DNA of 33,892 nt from Methanobacteriota archaeon (GTDB lineage Archaea > Thermoplasmatota > Thermoplasmata > Methanomassiliicoccales > UBA472). How positions within the stretch are numbered: position 1 is the stretch's first letter; each line of letters opens with the position of its first letter. The position numbers and the translations under genes are program-made. Of this stretch, positions 14,483 to 21,119 are shown piece after piece. The notes under the pieces are model-generated. The model was not told the DNA's origin. It made no database searches and worked only from the letters and a program-made list of their open reading frames with translations. The DNA is taken from the NCBI GenBank assembly GCA_021372335.1, contig JAJFUR010000030.1, positions 1-33,892 on the forward strand, read 5' to 3'.

Positions 14483-14490
14483 TTTATTAT
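14483..14490 (+). promoter_or_regulatory. TATA box of exodeoxyribonuclease III gene
   Basis: TTTATTAT is centred about 31 nt before ATG 14518, so transcription would begin within a few bases of the start codon: a leaderless or near-leaderless message. Confidence 0.5.
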
Positions 14491-14517
14491 CCTGGAGCCC
14501 CCATCCCCAGCAGGGCG

Positions 14518-15291
14518 ATGGACGTGCGCTTGCTCAGCTGGAACGTGAACGGGATCAGGGCGGCCCAGAGGAAGGGGCTGGCAGACCTGCTGGCAAGCGA
14601 CGGCGCGGACGTCGTATGCCTGCAGGAGACCAAGGCCGCCCCCGAGCAGCTGCCGACGGAGCTCAGGGAGGTCCCCGACTACCGCTCCTACTTCGCCTCC
14701 CCCAAGGACCGGAAGGGCTACAGCGGGGTGGCCATGTACACGAGGGTCGAACCGAGAAGGGTCGTCCCTGGCCTTGGCCGGGAGAGGTTCGATTCCGAAG
14801 GGCGCGTCCTCGTGGCCCATTTCGACGCCTTCGTGCTCTTCAACATCTACTTCCCCAACGGGAAGGCCTCCCCGGAACGGCTGCGGTACAAGATGGAGTT
14901 CTACGAGGAGGTCCTTGAGGTGGCCAAGGCCACCGTGGACGGCGGGAGGCATGTCGTCATCTGCGGGGATGTCAACACCGCGCACAGGGAGATCGACCTG
15001 GCCCGGCCGAAGGAGAATGAGAGGACCTCCGGCTTCCTCCCTCAGGAGCGCCAATGGATAGACCGATTCCTGGCAGCGGGCTTCGTGGACACCTTCCGCC
15101 TCTTCGACCCGTCCCCGGAGCGCTATACCTGGTGGGACATGAAGACCCGCGCCCGGGAGCGGAACGTCGGGTGGCGCATCGACTACTTCTTTGTGGACGA
15201 GGGGCTGCGGGCACGGTGCCGGAGCGCCTTCATAATGCCCGAGGTGACGGGCTCCGACCATTGCCCGATAGGGCTGGAGCTGGAGGTGTGA
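14518..15291 (+). CDS. xth: Exodeoxyribonuclease III / AP endonuclease
   Basis: A 257-residue EEP-fold nuclease of the Xth/APE1 type for base-excision repair, cutting the backbone 5' of abasic sites and trimming 3' ends. All catalytic residues are visible: Asn9 ([11 protein letters not shown]), Glu37 (CLQETKA), Tyr111 (NIYFPNG), Asp151 and Asn153 (CGDVNTAH), the WRIDYFFV strand, and Asp247-His248 (GSDHCPIG). [11 protein letters not shown] is the usual substrate-side loop. The length is normal. ATG 14518 matches the beginning of the first strand. The divergent UspA gene shares its upstream inverted repeat. Contrast with the EEP-fold gene at 4559-5341, which lacks the Asn of the D-x-N motif. 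Confidence 0.94.
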   Translation: MDVRLLSWNVNGIRAAQRKGLADLLASDGADVVCLQETKAAPEQLPTELREVPDYRSYFASPKDRKGYSGVAMYTRVEPRRVVPGLGRERFDSEGRVLVAHFDAFVLFNIYFPNGKASPERLRYKMEFYEEVLEVAKATVDGGRHVVICGDVNTAHREIDLARPKENERTSGFLPQERQWIDRFLAAGFVDTFRLFDPSPERYTWWDMKTRARERNVGWRIDYFFVDEGLRARCRSAFIMPEVTGSDHCPIGLELEV

Positions 15292-15330
15292 CCTCCGGCG
15301 CCCGGCCGCGCTGCAGGACGGCATTGACAA

Positions 15331-15338
15331 TTTTATAT
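15331..15338 (+). promoter_or_regulatory. TATA box of second usp gene
   Basis: TTTTATAT predicts transcription from about 15360 and a leader of roughly 14 nt before ATG 15374. The preceding TTGACA resembles a bacterial -35 box by chance. Confidence 0.5.
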
Positions 15339-15373
15339 CCTGGCGAAGCCAATCCCGATGTGGAAGTGGCGCG

Positions 15374-15763
15374 ATGAGCGTTGTATTGGCTACCGACGGT
15401 AGACCGCATACGGCCAAGGCGGTCGATTACGCATTGGAGTACGCGAGGCTGCACCATGAGCCGCTGTACGTCGTCTTTGTCATCAGCCCTAGGCACGAGG
15501 AGAACCGGGAGGGGATCGTGGGCGAAGCCAAGAGGCATCTGGAGGAGATCAAGGGAAGGGCGGCCCAGCAGGGCGTGGCGGTCACCGCCCTCCTTGAGAC
15601 CGGCCCCCCGGCGGAGTCCATCATCGCGGTGGCCGAGCGGGTGGGCGCCTCCGCGATCATCGTCGGCACCTCGGGCAAGTCCGTCCTGGACCGGATGCTG
15701 ATAGGCAGCGTCTCCGAGCACGTCGTGCGCACCTCGCCCTGCTCGGTCATCGTGGTCAAGTGA
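15374..15763 (+). CDS. Universal stress protein (UspA family)
   Basis: A compact 129-residue UspA-domain protein. It begins SVVLATDGRPHTAKAVDYAL (Asp8 in the nucleotide pocket) and ends with IVGTSGKSVLDRMLIGSVSEHVV, the G-x2-G-x9-G-S ATP-binding signature, then CSVIVV. It is shorter than the other UspA here and differs in sequence, so it is not a recent duplicate. Its last 8 bases overlap the end of the convergent hyfHI gene of the membrane complex, leaving no separate terminator. Role unknown; UspA proteins bind ATP and act in stress survival. Confidence 0.88.
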   Translation: MSVVLATDGRPHTAKAVDYALEYARLHHEPLYVVFVISPRHEENREGIVGEAKRHLEEIKGRAAQQGVAVTALLETGPPAESIIAVAERVGASAIIVGTSGKSVLDRMLIGSVSEHVVRTSPCSVIVVK

Positions 15764-16508
15764 CCTGGGTGCGCCCGAGGGCCTCAAGGAGCGCCAGGAC
15801 CACGGTGCGGGGATGCGGGGGGCAGCCGGGGATGAAGATGTCCACCGGCAGCACCTCCGCCACCCCGGCCCCGGCGGCGTAGGTGCCTCCGAACGGGCAG
15901 CCGGAGATGGCGCAGGTGCCCATGGCCACCACGATGCGGGGCTCCGGGACGGCCCGGTACGTCCTCATCAGGGCTGGGCGCATGTTCCTGGTCACCGGCC
16001 CGGTGACGAGGAGGGCGTCGGCGTGCCGGGGCGACGCCACGATCCTGATGCCGAAGCGCTCCAGATCGTATACGGGATTGGACAGCGAACTCACCTCGAC
16101 CTCGCATCCGTTGCAGGAGCCCGCGTCCACCTCCCTTATGTTCAGGGACCTCCCGAGCACCCTTTGGACCTCGTCCCGGAGATGGAACCTCAGCTCAGGC
16201 AGCGGAAGGGCGCGACGCAATATCAGCGAGGAGCGGTCGGAGACGGGCGGGACCTCGCGGGAGAGCGTGATCGCCCCCTTCGGGCAGGCGGGCTGGCAGT
16301 CCCCGCAGAAGATGCATCTGCCGACGTCCACGCTCCAGTCCTCCGTGGCGGCGATGGCGGAGGTCGGGCATTGGCGGGCGCACGCCCCGCACAGGTCGCA
16401 CCGGGCGTCGGCCATGGGGGCGCGGGTCCGCCCTCCCTGTTGGAGTTCCGCCAGCGGCTCCGTGGCCGTCCGCTTCTCCCTGAGCCTCCTCTCGATGATG
16501 TCCAGCAT
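15756..16508 (-). CDS. Ferredoxin-fused NuoB/HyfI-type small subunit of the Ehr complex
   Basis: A 250-residue fusion. Residues 33-80 form a dicluster ferredoxin with C37-x2-C40-x2-C43-x3-C47 and C65-x2-C68-x2-C71-x3-C75, equivalent to HyfH/NuoI. Residues 105-240 are the hydrogenase small subunit/NuoB fold with the cluster ligands C132, C135 (SCNGCEVEV), C199 (GTCAISGCPFGG) and C229 (PGCPPHP). In Hyf these are separate proteins, so the fusion shortens the electron path from ferredoxin to the last cluster. It is the final gene of a six-gene minus-strand operon. AGGTGAGGAT lies directly before ATG 16508. The protein faces the cytosol at the base of the membrane arm. The cluster set is complete, so electron transfer should work even though the partner lacks NiFe. 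Confidence 0.92.
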   Translation of the reverse strand: MLDIIERRLREKRTATEPLAELQQGGRTRAPMADARCDLCGACARQCPTSAIAATEDWSVDVGRCIFCGDCQPACPKGAITLSREVPPVSDRSSLILRRALPLPELRFHLRDEVQRVLGRSLNIREVDAGSCNGCEVEVSSLSNPVYDLERFGIRIVASPRHADALLVTGPVTRNMRPALMRTYRAVPEPRIVVAMGTCAISGCPFGGTYAAGAGVAEVLPVDIFIPGCPPHPRTVVLALLEALGRTQVT

Positions 16509-16516
16509 ATCCTCAC

Positions 16517-17974
16517 CTACAGATCGTTCCCTGAATAGGACAGGCCATAGCTCTTATTTATCACCGGGAAGTCCGGGACGATGTTGCCGAGCACCGCCCT
16601 CTCCATCGTTGGCCAATTGCAGAAGGAGGGGTCCCGGACCTTGTACCTCTCGATCGCTCCGGAACGGAAGTGCGCGCAGTGCATCAGCTCCCCCCGCGGC
16701 GCCTCCACCAGGCCGAGGCCGAACCCCTCCGGGGCCGGGACCTCGATGCGCAGCTCCCCTTCCCCGAGATGGTCCAGGCACTGCTTGACCATGCTGATCG
16801 ACTCCCGCACCTCCTCGATCCGCACCATGAGCCTGGCCAGGACGTCCCCCTCCCTACGCACCGGGACCAGGAACCCCAGGCGGGGATAGGCGGCATACGG
16901 GAAGTCCCGGCGGGTGTCGCGGTCCCACCCCGATGCCCTGGCCACCGGTCCCGTGGCCCGCAGCTCCTTGGCCGTCCGCAGCGGGAGCACCCCCGTGGTC
17001 TCCATCCGGTCCAGGAAGGAGGGGGAGCCCTTGAGCGAGTCCACGAGGGGCTCGAAGGCCAACCCCAGCTCCACAAGGGCGCGCTCGAGGAACGCACATG
17101 CCTCGGCGTCCAGGTCCTTTGCGACCCCACCCACGGCCATGGTCCCCCACAGCAGGCGGTGCCCGGTCAGCCTCTCGTTGAGGCGCAGCATGCGCTCCCG
17201 CAGGACGGAGGCCTCGGCGGCCGGGACCGCAAAGGCCACGTCGGTGGCGATGCCCGCGATATCGCCCAGATGGCAGTGGGTCCGCTCCAGCTCGGCGAAG
17301 ACCGTGCGCAGCAGCTGGGCCCTCTCGGGGACCGGGGCCCCCATCTCCACGGCCTGGCAGAAGGCCAGGGAATGGGCGACGCCGTTGTCCCCCGAGATCC
17401 GCTCAACCAGGCGCAGCGCCCGGCCGAGCGGGCAGCCCTCGAGCGCCTTCTCCACGCCGCGATGCACGTAGCCCAGCCTTACCTCCAGGTTCAGGATGGG
17501 CTCGCCGGCGGTGCTGAACCGGAAGTGCCCCGGCTCAATGACCCCGGCATGGACGGGGCCGACCGGGACCTCCAGGACGCCGTCCCCCTCCACCCTGCGA
17601 TATCGGTAGGGCTCTCCGGTGAGAGGGACCTCGGCGTCGATCGGGAACACGGGGTCGAGAGGGCGCAGGCCTCTCGGCCATTCATGCAGCCGGAGCGGCC
17701 TTGGGTCCGGATGGTCCAACGGGACGATCCCGTTCATCTCCAGCATCTCCCGCTCGTACCAGTTGGCCGCCGGGACCTCGGGGGTGAGGGACTGATAGCC
17801 CTCGCCCTCGAGCCCGGCCTCCACCACGACGGTCCCATGGCGGGGGATGAGCACCACGGCCACCATCCTGTTCCCGTCGTGCACATAGTAGAGGTTCGCC
17901 AGCTCGCCCTCCTCCCGGCGGAGCAGGTGGAGGAGGAGGGGACGAAGCAGGTCCTCGGGGACCTTCAAGTGCAA
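16517..17974 (-). CDS. HyfG-like large subunit lacking NiFe ligands (NuoCD type)
   Basis: A large subunit of the group 4 hydrogenase/complex I family: an N-terminal NuoC-like part (1-110) fused to a NuoD-like part (VPVGPVHAGVIEPGHFRF onward). In true hydrogenases four cysteines hold NiFe. Here the first pair is Ser194 and Asn197 (ERISGDNGVAHS), and the C-terminal pair is Ser and Gly (SYGLSYSGND). The rest of the fold is well kept (LNLEVRLGYVHRG, EAPRGELMHC). It cannot carry NiFe, so it is an Ehr-type subunit. The TTG at 17974 is a weak start: family-like sequence continues upstream (YYNVELLDSLP) to the previous stop with no ATG, GTG or TTG. A CTG at 18047-18049 behind GGTGAT is one candidate. 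Confidence 0.9.
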   Translation of the reverse strand: MHLKVPEDLLRPLLLHLLRREEGELANLYYVHDGNRMVAVVLIPRHGTVVVEAGLEGEGYQSLTPEVPAANWYEREMLEMNGIVPLDHPDPRPLRLHEWPRGLRPLDPVFPIDAEVPLTGEPYRYRRVEGDGVLEVPVGPVHAGVIEPGHFRFSTAGEPILNLEVRLGYVHRGVEKALEGCPLGRALRLVERISGDNGVAHSLAFCQAVEMGAPVPERAQLLRTVFAELERTHCHLGDIAGIATDVAFAVPAAEASVLRERMLRLNERLTGHRLLWGTMAVGGVAKDLDAEACAFLERALVELGLAFEPLVDSLKGSPSFLDRMETTGVLPLRTAKELRATGPVARASGWDRDTRRDFPYAAYPRLGFLVPVRREGDVLARLMVRIEEVRESISMVKQCLDHLGEGELRIEVPAPEGFGLGLVEAPRGELMHCAHFRSGAIERYKVRDPSFCNWPTMERAVLGNIVPDFPVINKSYGLSYSGNDL

Positions 17975-18045
17975 CCGTCCGGAGCGCTCCTCGAACGAGA
18001 GCGGAGGGAAGGGAAGGGAGTCCAGCAGCTCGACGTTGTAATACC

Positions 18046-19503
18046 TCAGATGATCACCTCGAACAGTTCGGCGACCGAGCCCAGGGCGTCGCCCAGGGCT
18101 GAGGGGAGGAGCACCCCCAGCATGAGGATGGCGGCCGCAAGGACGAGCATCGGTATCAGGCGGAGCGCGCCGAGCTCCCCGGCCGGAACGCCTTCCTGCG
18201 GCCTTCCGGACACCATCCCCAGGACGCGATAGGTCATGGCGGCGAAGATGATGGCCATGAGGGCGATGAAGAGGCCGGCGACGAGGTACTCACCGCTGGC
18301 CAGCGCCCCGGCGGTGATGAGCAGCTCGCCGATGAATATGGCGAAGGGCGGCGACCCTGCGATGGCCGCCCCGCCGAGGACCAGCAGGGAGGCGGTGGCC
18401 GGCATGGTCCTGCCCACCCCCTTGATCTCCCGCATCTCCCTGGTGCGGTACCTCTGTATGACGTTGCCGGCCCCAAAGAACATCAGGGTCTTGGTCAGGG
18501 AATGGGCGACGACGTGGAAGAGAGCCCCGAGCACGGCCAGCGGCCCTCCGATCCCGAAGCCCAGGGCGATGATCCCCATGTGCTCCACGCTGGAGAACGC
18601 CAGGAACCGCTTGAGGTCCCTGGAGGTGAGGAGGAAGGCCGTCGCTATGGCCACCGACAGCAGCCCGAAGAACGTGAGCAGGGAGGAGGAGAAGCCGGGC
18701 ACCGCCGCCTGGGCCAGGATGTGCACCCTCAGCACCCCGTACATGGCGCAGTTGAGCAGGACGGCGGAGAGGAGGGCGCTTATGGGGGTGGGGGATTGGC
18801 TGTGGGCGTCGGGCAGCCAGGTATGCATCGGCGCCAGGCCGGCCTTCGTCCCCAGGCCCACCACGATGAAGATGAAGGCCACCTTCACCAGGGCGGGGTC
18901 CAGCTGGTCGGCGACGGCGCGCAGCGCGGACCAGTCCAGGGTGTCTGCGCCCTCCCCCAGCGCGGCCATCGAGGAGGCGTAGAGCAGGACGATCCCGAGG
19001 AGGGCGAGGGTGATGCCCACCGAGCAGATGATCAGGTACTTCCAGGAGGCCTCGATGGCCTCCCCTTTCTTGTAGAACCCCACCAGGAAGGCGGAGATCA
19101 GGGTGGTGCCCTCCACGGCTATCCACATCAGCCCGAGGGAGTCGACCACCACGACCAAGAGCATGCAGAGGGCGAAGAGGTGGAGGAGGACGTGGTAGTA
19201 GCGCAGGTCCTTGACGTTGACCTCGCCCTCCCTCCGGTCATGCTGCAGGTACTGCACCGAGTAGACGCTCACAAGGAGCGTGATGACCACGATCACGAGC
19301 ACGAAGAGCGCGGACAGGGGGTCCAAGTACCATGGGCCCCGGTGCAGCGGTGGGCCGGAGAGGGCCTGGTAGCAGCAGGGGAACGCTACCAGGGCAGTGA
19401 CCGTGGAGCCGGCCGCGCTGAGGACGTAGATGGTCCGCTCGCTGCGCGCAAGGCCGCAGAGCAGGGCGGTGAAAAGGGGGACCAGCAGGAGCGCTTCGAT
19501 CAT
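18046..19503 (-). CDS. HyfF-like antiporter-type membrane subunit
   Basis: A 485-residue polytopic protein of the NuoL/M/N family, most like HyfF. About 14 hydrophobic helices are seen. Pump landmarks are present: the acidic residue in LGLMWIAVEGTTLISAF and the lysine-histidine pair in GTKAGLAPMHTWLPDAHSQS followed by PTPISALLSAV. The later half has LAFSSVEHMGIIALG and HVVAHSLTKTLMFFGAGN. These subunits move H+ or Na+ in membrane complexes. Its stop lies at the hyfG junction, and ATG 19503 is 1 nt past the hyfE stop, so translation is coupled. The ion cannot be deduced. Confidence 0.92.
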   Translation of the reverse strand: MIEALLLVPLFTALLCGLARSERTIYVLSAAGSTVTALVAFPCCYQALSGPPLHRGPWYLDPLSALFVLVIVVITLLVSVYSVQYLQHDRREGEVNVKDLRYYHVLLHLFALCMLLVVVVDSLGLMWIAVEGTTLISAFLVGFYKKGEAIEASWKYLIICSVGITLALLGIVLLYASSMAALGEGADTLDWSALRAVADQLDPALVKVAFIFIVVGLGTKAGLAPMHTWLPDAHSQSPTPISALLSAVLLNCAMYGVLRVHILAQAAVPGFSSSLLTFFGLLSVAIATAFLLTSRDLKRFLAFSSVEHMGIIALGFGIGGPLAVLGALFHVVAHSLTKTLMFFGAGNVIQRYRTREMREIKGVGRTMPATASLLVLGGAAIAGSPPFAIFIGELLITAGALASGEYLVAGLFIALMAIIFAAMTYRVLGMVSGRPQEGVPAGELGALRLIPMLVLAAAILMLGVLLPSALGDALGSVAELFEVII

Positions 19504-19504
19504 A

Positions 19505-20092
19505 CTATCCCCTCAGCCTCCTCATGAAGGTCGTGTCCAGGGTCTCGAACGTCTGGTTGATGCGGTAGGCGAATATGCCCATGATGAGCACGGCCATGAG
19601 CACGTCGAAGAATATCCCGATCTCCACGATGAGCGGCATGCCGTACGTGGTGGAGATTATGCCCAGGAACAGTCCGTTCTCCATCATCAGCAGGCCGACC
19701 ATCTGGGTCATGGCCTTGCGCCGGCTGATCATCATGAAGAGGCCGATGAGCACGACCGCCAGCGAGACCGCCAGGCAGTTGCGGGTCACCGTCTCCGCCG
19801 AGGAGATGAGGGGCTCGGTTATGTAATAGGCGACGATGACCAGCCCCCCGGAGATGAGCAGGGAGGCGGGGATGCCGACCAACGGCTCTATCTCCCTCCG
19901 GACCTTCAGGCGGTCCATGGAATATATGAGGAAGCGGGGGATGACCAGCCCCTTCACCACCAGGGTGAGGCCGGCGACCACGTAGATGTGCTCCGAGCCC
20001 GTATAGTGCGCCAGCACGGCGGCGATGGCCGCCAGCATCAGCGATTGGAAGGCGAAGGAACGGACGAGCTGGCCCATGCGGGTGCTCGCCAT
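19505..20092 (-). CDS. HyfE-like membrane subunit
   Basis: A HyfE-type subunit with NuoK-like helices in its C-terminal half (KAMTQMVGLLMMENGLFLG and EIGIFFDVLMAVLIMGIFAYRI). The stretch SMDRLKVRREIEP is a typical HyfE loop. ATG 20092 is the first standard start, but it omits a clear first helix: in the same frame the preceding bases encode INFLAAAILLVSLLV, and the frame is open from the hyfC stop (20174) with no ATG, GTG or TTG. Homologous HyfE proteins begin with such a helix, so the real start is probably further upstream, perhaps the CTG at 20153-20155. Part of the six-gene complex operon; the role is ion translocation and assembly. Confidence 0.88.
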   Translation of the reverse strand: MASTRMGQLVRSFAFQSLMLAAIAAVLAHYTGSEHIYVVAGLTLVVKGLVIPRFLIYSMDRLKVRREIEPLVGIPASLLISGGLVIVAYYITEPLISSAETVTRNCLAVSLAVVLIGLFMMISRRKAMTQMVGLLMMENGLFLGIISTTYGMPLIVEIGIFFDVLMAVLIMGIFAYRINQTFETLDTTFMRRLRG

Positions 20093-20173
20093 GACCAGCA
20101 GGGAGACCAGCAGGATAGCCGCGGCCAGGAAGTTGATGGTGTCTATGCTGAGCAGGTCGGCCGTTCTCTCACC

Positions 20174-21115
20174 TCACAGAATGTAATAGGACATCACCGC
20201 CAGCAGGGATAGCGTGAAGGAGACCGTCAGCAGGTTCGGCAGCCGGAACAGGCGCATCTTGGCCATCACCGACTCCACCACCGCCACGCTGACGGAGAGC
20301 AGGAGGAGCTTCAGGGAGATGGAGGCTACGCCGACGAGTAGCTCGCCGGCGCCGGTGCCGAGCGCGATCCCCCACGGGAAGAAGACGTTGCTCAGGATGA
20401 CCATGAACATCGTCAGGCGGACGTAGGAGGCCATCTCCATCATCGCCAGCTCCTTCCCGGAGTATTCCAGGAGCATGCCCTCGTGCACCATGGTCAGCTC
20501 CAGATGGGTGGCTGGGTTGTCGAACGGGACGCGGGAGTTCTCGGCCAGCAACGATATGAAGATGGCGGCGGAGGCCAGGAAGAGGGTGGGGGAGAGGCCC
20601 TTCGGCCCGAGGGCCGCGAAGAACCTGGATATGGACGACAGGTCGGTGGTCCCGGATATGGCGGCCACGGAGAAGATGGAGAGCAGGAGGGTCGGCTCCA
20701 CTATGGCCGATATCATCATCTCCCGGCTGCTGCCCATGCCGCCGAAGGGGCTTCCCCCCTCGAGGCCCCCGAGGACCATCATGAACCTGAAGAGCCCGAG
20801 CACGTAGATGGTCGCCACCATGTCCCCGACCCCGCCCGAGGGGCCGACATTGAAGACCGGCACCATGACCGCGAGGCAGATCATCGCCCCTAGGCAGACG
20901 TATGGGATAACGAAGAAGAGCCAGGAGGCCTCGCGCGAGGCCACCGTGGCCTTCCGCATCAGCTTCCACAGGTCGCGGTAGGGCTGCAGGACGCTTGGCC
21001 CTTGCCGGCACTGCATCCAGGCCTTGGCCTTGCCAATGATGCCGGTGAGGAGGGGCGAGACCATGAGGACGAAGGACACCTCCGCGATGACGATGAGTAC
21101 GTCCGTCAGCTGCAT
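20174..21115 (-). CDS. HyfC/HycD-like (NuoH-type) membrane subunit
   Basis: A 313-residue membrane protein of the NuoH/HyfC family that links the peripheral redox arm with the antiporter-like subunits. The key cytoplasmic loops are intact: KAWMQCRQGPSVLQPYRDLW, ENSRVPFDNPATHLELTMVH, and the following EGMLLEYSGKELAM. About eight hydrophobic helices are present. The acidic residues of the family's E-channel (in the DNPATHLELTMVHE stretch) remain. ATG 21115 follows GAGGTGATGGC, and the previous gene's stop lies only 4 nt upstream. It shows that the complex has a true membrane arm. Confidence 0.93.
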   Translation of the reverse strand: MQLTDVLIVIAEVSFVLMVSPLLTGIIGKAKAWMQCRQGPSVLQPYRDLWKLMRKATVASREASWLFFVIPYVCLGAMICLAVMVPVFNVGPSGGVGDMVATIYVLGLFRFMMVLGGLEGGSPFGGMGSSREMMISAIVEPTLLLSIFSVAAISGTTDLSSISRFFAALGPKGLSPTLFLASAAIFISLLAENSRVPFDNPATHLELTMVHEGMLLEYSGKELAMMEMASYVRLTMFMVILSNVFFPWGIALGTGAGELLVGVASISLKLLLLSVSVAVVESVMAKMRLFRLPNLLTVSFTLSLLAVMSYYIL

Positions 21116-21119
21116 GCCA

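Noticed and set aside
14785..14800. GGTTCGATTCC-like sequence resembling a tRNA T-loop
   Set aside because: It lies inside the xth gene (RFDSEG codons) and no matching acceptor stem or anticodon arm is found around it.
15324..15338. TTGACA followed by TATAT, a bacterial-type promoter pattern
   Set aside because: The organism is archaeal; the TTTTATAT alone fits an archaeal TATA box and the TTGACA is likely chance.
16670..18232. A 520-codon plus-strand open frame opposite the hyfG gene
   Set aside because: Antisense shadow produced by the high G+C content; its sequence is low-complexity and lacks any family signature, while the minus strand encodes a recognised subunit.
18046..19503. Reading the membrane subunits as part of an F420H2 dehydrogenase (Fpo) operon
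   Set aside because: The gene order and HyfB/HyfC/HyfE-type sequences match group 4 hydrogenase relatives; FpoA, J, K and I homologues as separate genes are absent.
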